64,000 nt of DNA from Geosiphon pyriformis (taxonomy: Eukaryota > Glomeromycota > Glomeromycetes > Archaeosporales > Geosiphonaceae): NCBI GenBank assembly GCA_016748015.1, contig JAAOMT010000303.1, forward strand, positions 376,257 through 440,256. Reading direction: 5' to 3'. Made by a program: the position numbers and the translations under genes. The notes beneath the pieces were generated by a model that did not search any database, was not told the DNA's origin, and was given only the letters and a program-made list of their open reading frames with translations. Shown in pieces: positions 56,380 to 64,000 of the stretch. The stretch's first letter is position 1. Each line of letters begins with the position of its first letter.

Positions 56380-57340
56380 AAATTGTAATTTATAACATGC
56401 ATATTAATCTATTAGCTGAACATTTTGAAAAAACAAAAACAATTTAAAAAACTTTAGCTTGCTATTATTGGCCTATTTTGAAAAAAAACATTGCTAAGTA
56501 CATTAAAACTTGTAATATCTGCCAAAAAAAAGGAAAATCCAATTGCAAAAAAGATATCTATTTAATTTCTGTTGATTAATTATTTGACAGAATTGGTATA
56601 GATGTTGTTAGACTTTTAACAATAACTTCTAATGGCAACAAATATATTATAACAGCTACTAACTATCTTATAAAGTAAGTAAAAACAAAAATTATTTCAG
56701 ACCAAATAGCAGTTTCTATAACCAATTTTATTTATGATAATATTATCTACTGTTATGGCTGCCCCAAAAAACTTTTATCTAATAGAAGAAGAGCTTTTTT
56801 TAGTATATTAATTGAAGAACTTTGTAAGAAAATGGGAATACATCATAAATTCTCTTTTCCTTACCACTCTTAAACAAATAGTCTAGTAAAACATTTCAAC
56901 AAAACACTATGTAAAACATTAACCAAAACCAGTAAAGAAACAAATTTATGGAACAAAATGCTGCCTTCAGCCTTGTTTGCTTATAGGACTGTAAATTATA
57001 ACATAATAAGTTATGAACTTTTTTATCTGCTTTATGGGTAAATAACAACTTTACCAATAAAAACTGATATTAAGACAATACCATTTGAAAAAATCACAAT
57101 AGAAAATTACAAAAACATTTTGTAAAAAAGATTTGGTATCATTTTTGACTCCTTAGTAGAAGCATAAATAATTGCCTTTAAAAAGATAAAACAGTTTTAA
57201 AAAAAGCTTAAGAAGAAAAAAACCTATAAAACACTTTCTTTAAGTGTTAATAACCTAGTTTTGGAATATTACTTAGACAAAAACAATGTTTATGATGATA
57301 AATTTTCTAGCCAGTAGAAAAAACTCTTTATAGTTAACAA
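56380..57340 (+). pseudogene. el.4 integrase
   Basis: HHCC region: NMHINLLAEHFEKTKTI, YYWPILKKNIAKYIKTCNICQKKGKS. Core: DRIGIDVVRLLTITSNGN (first Asp), KKLLSNRRRAFF (second Asp lost), SLVKHFNKTL (Glu replaced by Lys). Then LPSALFAYRTVNYN. C-terminal NLVLEYYLDKNN and LFIVNKVLNNNFYIL. Two of three catalytic residues are lost. Several stops. Confidence 0.75.
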
Positions 57341-58084
57341 AGTTTTGAACAATAATTTTTATATCTTATAAAATTAATATAAAACAATCTTCAATGATTG
57401 CTCTGTTTATGATATAAAACTTAAAAAATATGACAAATAATCTAATTGGTTATCTGTTGTGGTAATATTGACCTAATTAATCAGCAAAAATTAAGTATAA
57501 ATAAATATACTATTTCCAAAACAGAAGTATTTTCAATCCATATAAACAATTATTTTTTGGATTAAAATATTTAAAACATCTTCTATACTTTTCATAAGTA
57601 TTAGATCAAAAACTATTTAAACATTACTCTAATCATTGAAAAACAAATTACCATAACTGATAACAGTAGAACACATACTGTTATTAAATCAAAAAAAACC
57701 ACTACCAAAAGAGAAAAAATTGGAAATCTTATTTATAGACAAAAACTTGTCATATAAAAGTCAACTAGAACTCTATGGTTGTTTTGGTAAAATTATAAAA
57801 GATATAAAGTTCATAAAAAAAAAAACTTCAAAAATACAGATAAAAATTTTGGATATTATACAGTTAGATATCTTAAAAGTTTTAACTATTGTTAAAAGAA
57901 CCAAAACTCTTATACAAAAATTTGGTCTTTTGAATACAAAACTTATTTTGTCTTAAGTATTATATATTTTATTTACAAAAAACTTTAATAAGCTAGTTAG
58001 TTTTAAGCTAAACAAAACTCTTCAATTAGATTATTTTATGAATAACTTGAATTTGTCAAAGCTCAATTTCTTTGGAGAGTATAA
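57341..58084 (+). other. el.4 3' internal region, no clear gene
   Basis: About 740 bp between integrase and the 3' LTR. The small open frame 57720-57956 (with KIQIKILDIIQLDILK) has no recognised family. The equivalent of this stretch in el.6 is where L1 inserted. A purine-rich GGAGAG precedes the LTR. Confidence 0.5.
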
Positions 58085-58846
58085 TATTATAATTGAAACT
58101 TATACTTTTTATTAGTTATTACATGTATTAACTACTGATATCATATAATTAACTATCTTATTTTTAGATAATAATTATTGATTTAATTAATGATCTAACT
58201 ATTGATTTAATTATTGACCTGATCATTGATCTAATTATTAATCTAATTAATGACCTGATTATTGATCTAACTGTTAATCTAATTATTGACTTAGTCATTA
58301 ATCTGGTTATTGACCATTTTTAATAGCTATATAAGTGATAAATTTTTTAGCTGTAGAAAAACATGTAAAAATCAAAAAAAGCAAAGAAATAAAATAACAA
58401 CTTTATTTCAATTCTTTTTTTTTTGCTAATTTCTCTTTCTTTACTTTCAAGTATCTGAACATTTTAGAATAAAAGGTTATTTGTTGGCATTTACTTACTC
58501 TTTTTTTAACTTGTATAATTGTAGTATTTGAAGATTATTAAATAAAACATAACTAAAAAACACATCTAATACCTGATATCAAATTCTAAGAATATTGATG
58601 TAAGACATAAAATTATACCAGTGTGTTATTATTTGTTGACAGTATAGATTATCTTTTTATTTTCAAATTTTTCAGTTATTTTTTGAAAAAAATAGCTACT
58701 GAAATATTTTATGAAACTGATCTTGTACATTAAATCTATACTCATTTAATTTATTCTTTGAAGTTAAATTCTCTTTAATTAATTCTATTACCCTACAATT
58801 TTGTTCTTTCTTACTATTTATTAGCTTGTTACTTTAACCCATAACA
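58085..58846 (+). repeat. 3' LTR of el.4
   Basis: 762 bp, TATTATAATTG to CCCATAACA. Eleven 12-bp units at 58177-58308. Followed by ATAG. Confidence 0.85.
58177..58308 (+). repeat. 12-bp tandem repeat in el.4 3' LTR (11 units)
   Basis: Eleven units in strict 12-bp register (ATTGATTTAATT, AATGATCTAACT and so on), then ATTGACC. One more unit than in the 5' LTR. Confidence 0.85.
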
Positions 58847-58850
58847 ATAG

Positions 58851-58928
58851 CTTCCAATAAACGTAAATTAAATAGCAAACTAATATTAGCAACAATTAAA
58901 AAAAGAGACCAAAAAATCTTTGTTAATA
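58851..58928 (+). repeat. el.5 5' LTR, right part
   Basis: Resumes with CTTCCAATAAACG, keeps AAAAAGAGACCAAAAAA and ends TTGTTAATA, matching the LTR A end CTGGTAACA. Confidence 0.75.
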
Positions 58929-59852
58929 CCATCCAAGAAAAAATTATGAATTTAATGTAATGTTTTTTAAACTTTGCAATATACTAGCAATATTTTAATA
59001 ACTAATAAATATTCTTTATAAAAAATTTTTATTGCAGTTAATAGTTGTATATTTTAATAACACTAATATTTACTTTCTAACTTTTAAAACTTATTTGGTC
59101 TACTTGCAAAAAGTATTTCAATAATTATAAAAAGCAAGATTAAAATTAAATATTAAAAAATATTATTTTAAAAAAACAAGCTTAAGTTTTCTTGAACATA
59201 TTGTTAAGAAAAATAAAGTTCTATCCAATTCAAAAACAATTAATATAGTGAAAAATTTCAAAGTTTTTTGAAATACCACTGAATTAAAAAAATTTACTAA
59301 ATTAGTCTTCTACTATTAGAAATTTATTAAAAAATTCTCAAAAATTGCCAAATTTTTTAACTATTTGATTAACAAAAATATAAAATTTTAATAAATTTTA
59401 ACACAACAAAAAGCCTTTAATATTTTTAATGAAAAGTTAACAACAGCTTTAATTTTTGTTTATTCAGACTTTAACAAACAGTTTTAATTAGTTACTAATG
59501 TTTTTCACATTATATTTGATGCTATTTTATTACAATTGAATAACAACAGCAATAAGTGAGTTATTGTCTATGTTAATAAAACATTCAAATCTACAAAAAC
59601 AAAATATGGATTTACTAAATTAGAAGCAATAACTGTTATCTAAATCTTTAAACATTTTTAATAATACTTGTAAAAAAAACCAGAATTTAATATTGTTATA
59701 AATAATATTGGTTTTAAATAGCTTAACAAAAAAAATTTAAACTCAGTGCCAAACAATTTTAATAAACTAATTTTTTAGCTAATTACAAATATATTGTTTA
59801 CTACAAATCTGAAAAATTATACACAAATATTGATAGTTTTTTAAAAATAAAG
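58929..59852 (+). pseudogene. el.5 RT and RNase H remnant
   Basis: Begins abruptly inside RT: CATCCAAGAAAAAATTATG equals the TTQGRNYEF codons of el.1 (about 13705). After this the active-site region, RNase H and the PGKL-like end are traceable by alignment, but stops occur every few codons. The direct fusion of LTR end to RT shows a deletion. Confidence 0.65.
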
Positions 59853-59929
59853 GAAGATAAAAATTAGAATTAATATTAACAATCTTCTAATTTAATAATA
59901 ACAATTAATAAACATTAGATTTTGAAAAC

Positions 59930-61286
59930 TATAACAACATTAAAAACTATTTGAAAACTTTTACTATGTTTAAAAATTAGTTTTTAATTAAAAAACATTA
60001 ATTATAACATCAAACAAAACAATATTTTCTATATTACAATAAAATTTATTATTAAAATTGCCAAAATTCAAACAATTTATTCAGATTAGTACAACAAACC
60101 AAAAAAAAACAATTTTATATAATATATATACAGATTTCTTATTAGCATACTTATAAAAAAATAGTATAATTCAAAAAATATTTAAATATTATTTTTTGCT
60201 CTACATGTAAAAAAATATTTAATAATATATAAAATTATGTAATAATTGTCAAAAAAGAGAAGAAACTTATTCTATTAAACCTTTAAACCCAATTAAAATT
60301 GGACAATTTTTTGACAAAATTAATATTGATTTAGTTAAATCATTACTTATTACAATTCAAGAAAATTATTATATTATAGTTATAGTAAATTATCTTACCA
60401 AATAGTCTAAAGTCAAAGCTATTTAATAAGCAGATACAAAATCAATGGCAAATTTCATTTATAAAGACATTATTTATAGATATAAATGTCTAATTGAACT
60501 TTTATTTAATTAAAAAACACATTTTGTAAATAACTTAATACAAAAAATTTGTAAATAGTTTAATATTAAATAACTTTTATTATTACTTTATTATTTACAA
60601 ATAAACAAATTAATAGAACAATTTAACCAAATATTATGTGAATTATTAGCCAAAATTTTAATTAATTTTGAACAAAAATAAGGTATTTTTATTCCATCAG
60701 TATTGTTAGTATATAAAACATTAAAACAAAATACAATAAAACACACATTTTTTAATTTAACTTATAAAAAACAGCAATATTACCAATTAATTTTATGGTA
60801 AAAACATATCTAATACAACCAATTACAAAAAAAAACTTTTAAAAAACACTTTAATAAAGAACTTATACTCTTTTTAGCATACTAAAAAAAATAACAAATT
60901 GCAATTATTCATATTAAATATTCTTAAGCTCAACAAAAAAATAGCATAATGACAAATTACTATTTACTACCAATAAATTCAAAGTTAGAAACAAAGTTTT
61001 TTTACATAAAACTAAGGTTAAAAAACAATAAAATAGAAAATTTAATTATAAATAAGATAGACTATTTTATATTTACAAAACTTTAGACAATAGATCATAT
61101 AAATTAAGACTTGATAACAAAATCTTAGCAAAAGTTGCACATAGAAATCAATTAAAACACTATTATTTTAGAACCAATTCTAAATTATTAATTTTACAAA
61201 TTTTCTTTTAATTAATTTTAAAGATATTTTCTAAAACTTAGAACCAATAGTTATAATAAAATAATAACCAAACTTGAATATTTAAA
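59930..61286 (+). pseudogene. el.5 integrase remnant
   Basis: Collinear with el.3 37610-38820. The GIDLV block survives as NIDLV near 60325, NNCQKREET near 60245 and the end near 61284 as NLNI. No open frame. Confidence 0.65.
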
Positions 61287-61439
61287 TTATTTATTACATT
61301 AGTATTTTTTTTAAAAATAATACAAAAACATTAACCAAAAATAAAAAGATAACTGCCAAAAAAAACTTAAACCAAAAATATATAAAAAACTTCTATATTA
61401 AAATAATTTTATTTTTCCAAAAAAATTAGTATTTTTTTT

Positions 61440-62080
61440 TATAATTTATAATAATTATTTTTCAAAACATTCAACAAATATTTTAAAAATTAATAATAAT
61501 TCTTAGAATTATCATTTTTATAAAAAAAAAACAAAAATTTTTTTTGGAATTTATTTACTAGAACTTTTAAAGCAAGCTTTGAAAGAAAAGTTATTGTTTA
61601 CCTTTATGAACATTTTTTTAAATGTTACAATACAACAAAAACTTCAACTGTATTTTAAAAAAAACAGTAAATATACTTCTATTTATTGATATTTTTAAAT
61701 TAAAAAAATACTGTACTAATAAAAACTAGAACTTAAAACAATCAATTGTACTTTTAAAGTTATATAAAAACAAATACATTACAAATTTAAGACAATAACT
61801 AAACCAACAAATATACAATACAAATTAAGAGCAGTTTTTAAACTCTACAATCTATTTAATACTTGTAAAAATATTTTACAAAATCTAATACTTTAACCAA
61901 TAAAAATTTAATATATTAACAAACTTACAGAACTAAAATTATAACAATTTGCAGACCAAATTACTTTAATAATACTAAATTATTATCTAAATATTATAAA
62001 TAGTACTTGGATTTTAACAAAGCTTAATTTTAAGAAAAAAATTATATTACCAATAGAATTTTAGTCAGTAATTATAAAAT
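61440..62080 (+). pseudogene. el.5 remnant of the 3' ORF
   Basis: Collinear with 39005-39670; blocks such as LLKQALKEKLL (near 61565) and a YKLRAVFKLYNLFN-like stretch (near 61825) can be read. It shows that the 3' ORF was already present in this older copy. Confidence 0.6.
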
Positions 62081-63026
62081 TATTTTTATAACTTTTATTA
62101 ATAATTAGCATATATTATTATTGTTTTATTTATTACTTATTATTTAATCAAATTATTACAATATTTTTATTTAATTAATAATTTAATTTATATAATACAT
62201 TAATATAACCAAACATAATGATTAAATAATACAATTTTTTAAATTTTATAACATTTAAGAATTTGCTAAAATTTGTTAAAATTTATAAAATATTTTAATA
62301 GTGCATTAAAATAATTTATAGTTTGTAGAAACAACTTGTAATTTGCTGAAATATATCTTTAGTTTGTCGAAATTATAACAAAAAAAAAGTTCAAGTTCAT
62401 AGATTCATATTATAATAAGCTGTATAAAATAAAAGCTTCTTTTTTTAAAAAAATATATTTTACATTAAAAATTACAATCTTAACTAAAATCATCTTCATC
62501 AGAAATATTTTTTCTTGGCATTTATACAAATCATTTCAAATAAAAACTATATTAAAAACAACAAAATTTATAACTATTTTTTTTGAAATTTCCAAAATTC
62601 CAATTAATATTTTGAAATTAATTAGTTACTAATTTCTGTAAATTCGTTAGTAATTCCAAATTTAAACAGAAAACAATTTTCTTAAACAAAATTTTTTTTT
62701 ATATTTTATATATATATATATTAGAGTAGTCTACAGACAAAATTCTTGTAAAAAAATTAACTTTTACAGCAAAGTAACTATATATTATTAATAAGCTTTT
62801 AGATAAGTATTTTCTGAAAAAAGTTGACTTTTACTACAAAGTAACTATATAAATAACTAACACAAAATTGGCTATTTCACTTATAAGTCTAGTTGTTTAA
62901 ATTATAAAAGATAATTTGAAAATAAATTCAGTTATTGAAGATTTAACAGCTTCCAATAATTAGAAATTACCAGCAAAATAACATTAACAATATTTAAAAA
63001 AAGAGATTTAAAAACTTTTAATAATA
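62045..63026 (+). repeat. 3' LTR of el.5
   Basis: 982 bp, TATTACCAATAGAATTTTAG to TTTAATAATA. Decayed TATA-like box near 62420 and repeat array near 62260-62370. Confidence 0.75.
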
Positions 63027-63240
63027 AAATTATATATTTTAATAATTTCTATTATATTATTAATTATTTATATTATATTTTTCTATTTTTACTTTATAAA
63101 TAATAACATAAAATCTAAATAATAAAACAATATCTATATATTTAATAATTTTTATTATTTATTTATTTATTTTTTTTAATTTCTTTACTTTTAAATAAAA
63201 AATTATTTGTTAAAATTTATATATAAACTTTTTTTTCTCT
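63027..63240. other. A+T-rich spacer
   Basis: No gene. It shares a TTAATAATTTCTATTATATT stretch with about 46390-46415, so it is probably another decayed repeat. The base composition changes sharply at about 63236. Confidence 0.5.
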
Positions 63241-64000
63241 TGTCAATCCTCTGACCATAGCAAAAGCAAGAAGTAAATTGATAGAATAGCTTTCTCTTTT
63301 TCCTTTTTCCCCTTTCGTCTTAAAGTTATTTCTCTCAGTACATCCTTTTTTGTTAATATAGAACCGACAGGCTCTTCTGCTGGTGGTTTAGGCTCTGTTT
63401 CAGTGAGTTTGGGGACCCATTCTGGTGTTAAATCTAAATGCTTGACAAGTGCTCACTCGCGTGGTGCATCCTACAAGAAACCTAAGAAGCCTGTTGCTGT
63501 CGGCAGTATGATTAATACGTCTGCTGGTCCTCTCAGCTTGGAAGATTTGGGTGAAGCTGGTGCCAAACCTGTGGTGTCCTGGGGTAGTGATGTCGGTAGT
63601 GTAGCAAGCAGTGTGAGCAGTCTTTCGGATGCAGAAAATATGACGAACTTGGTTACTGAAGAAACGAACTACGCGGAATCTGGTGAGGATGACGACATGA
63701 ACGAAGCTATGCCGAAGAAAACATGCACCAGAACATACGCTCTGGGCAACCCAATGAAGCAATCTCTTTTCGACAATATGAGTAATGATGATAGTGTGCT
63801 AGAGCTCTCTCCTCACTTGCTTAGTGGTTCCAATCAATTGTTGCTGCTCATGTCACGTGCCCCAGAGAAACAAAGCTTTGATTCGACAAAATTTTTTGCT
63901 CTTGATATTGAACTTTCTGCCATTCCTGGCAAAACCAATAATGATAAATTGATCAGTTTGAAAAAAATTTTTTATCACATTGATGGATTTGGGGGAGCCT
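63241..64000 (+). mobile_element. L4: start of a younger LINE, cut by the window end
   Basis: Much more G+C-rich than anything to its left, with several intact CpG sites. It contains a pyrimidine-rich leader (63290-63325) and an ORF1 open to the window end. A target duplication cannot be checked because the other end is outside. Confidence 0.7.
63328..64000 (+). CDS. L4 ORF1, partial, open to window end
   Basis: Open frame through 64000 with no stop. The first in-frame ATG is 63508. The frame is open further upstream, where ISLSTSFFVNIEPTGSSAGG looks coding, so a start near 63328 (now ATT) or a non-ATG start is possible. The N-terminal region is Ser/Gly-rich with a basic patch (SYKKPKKPV) and acidic SGEDDDMNEAMPKK. 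The end, FFALDIELSAIPGKTNNDKL then KKIFYHIDGFGGA, lines up with LFVLDINLSAVERKSAMAK and KKIFSIVNGFGG of L1 ORF1, the entrance to the RRM-like core. The antisense frame at 63400-63762 is a shadow. Confidence 0.75.
   Translation, partial: MSLSTSFFVNIEPTGSSAGGLGSVSVSLGTHSGVKSKCLTSAHSRGASYKKPKKPVAVGSMINTSAGPLSLEDLGEAGAKPVVSWGSDVGSVASSVSSLSDAENMTNLVTEETNYAESGEDDDMNEAMPKKTCTRTYALGNPMKQSLFDNMSNDDSVLELSPHLLSGSNQLLLLMSRAPEKQSFDSTKFFALDIELSAIPGKTNNDKLISLKKIFYHIDGFGGA

Larger units (their letters stand above)
51112..58846 (+). mobile_element. el.4: Ty3-type LTR retrotransposon, family B
   Basis: 7,735 bp. LTRs 746 and 762 bp, start TGTTATAGTT (here TATTATAGT) and end CATAACA. The target duplication is ATAG (51108-51111 and 58847-58850) inside the el.5 LTR. 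Internal order gag, protease, RT, RNase H, integrase. No dUTPase and no 3' ORF were recognised. Family B is unrelated in LTR sequence to family A but shares the 4-bp duplication. It is inactive. Confidence 0.85.
50420..63026 (+). mobile_element. el.5: old, deleted family A element with el.4 nested in its 5' LTR
   Basis: 5' LTR (50420-51111 and 58851-58928), then directly the middle of RT, RNase H, integrase, 3' ORF and 3' LTR (62045-63026). Compared with el.1 about 4.7 kb (gag through the first half of RT) are missing. Strong C-to-T and G-to-A decay across the whole copy. It is older than el.4, which lies inside it. Confidence 0.8.

Noticed and set aside
57720-57956. Small open frame as a family B counterpart of the family A 3' ORF.
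   Set aside because: No sequence similarity to the family A 3' ORF. It is short, and the equivalent el.6 stretch (42150-42390) is not open.
63400-63762. Minus-strand open frame of 120 codons.
   Set aside because: It lies opposite the L4 ORF1, which matches a known LINE frame.

Overview
The window is a dense, old nest of retrotransposons from a eukaryote with very A+T-rich DNA. I found no host gene, tRNA, rRNA, CRISPR array or bacterial-type operon. The LINE proteins (zinc-knuckle ORF1; APE endonuclease, RT, RNase H and C-terminal zinc knuckle in ORF2) and the Ty3-type polyprotein with an embedded dUTPase closely resemble, from memory, repeat families that are abundant in arbuscular mycorrhizal fungi (Glomeromycotina, Rhizophagus/Gigaspora type). 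The organism is an inference; a protein search would settle it.

Layout. 1-5.6 kb: decayed copies of a second LINE type (type II), represented by ORF1 and a TAA-repeat 3' end, on both strands, one split by a 5'-truncated LINE (L2, 1211-2091) with a 9-bp target duplication. 5.6-46 kb: a decayed LTR element of family B (el.6) received a full-length LINE (L1, 5806-42068, 11-bp target duplication). Three Ty3-type elements of family A then landed in L1: el.1 (+, 7992-17848), el.2 (-, 19340-29197) and el.3 (+, 30858-40643). Each is flanked by a 4-bp duplication, and L1 ORF2 rejoins in frame across each. The far end of el.6, its 3' LTR, was hit by a further type II LINE (L3, 42592-45518), which in turn holds a solo family B LTR (43631-44340). 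46-50.4 kb: very A+T-rich remnants including a minus-strand LINE ORF2 3' part and another type II ORF1. 50.4-63.0 kb: an old, internally deleted family A element (el.5), whose 5' LTR is split by a family B element (el.4, 51112-58846). 63.24-64 kb: an abruptly more G+C-rich and still open LINE ORF1 (L4) that leaves the window.

How the parts work. Family A elements carry one long gag-protease-Cys-rich-dUTPase-RT-RNase H-integrase frame (about 7.1 kb in el.2 with a single 1-bp deletion), followed by a separate conserved ORF of about 220 residues in the position where env-like genes sit, with no membrane segment. L1 has ORF1 and ORF2 overlapping as ATGA. Nearly every copy is broken, mostly by transitions that turn Gln, Arg and Trp codons into stops. 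The LTR pairs I compared by eye differ essentially only by transitions, so cytosine deamination (methylation-linked or RIP-like) is the likely cause of both the decay and the A+T richness.
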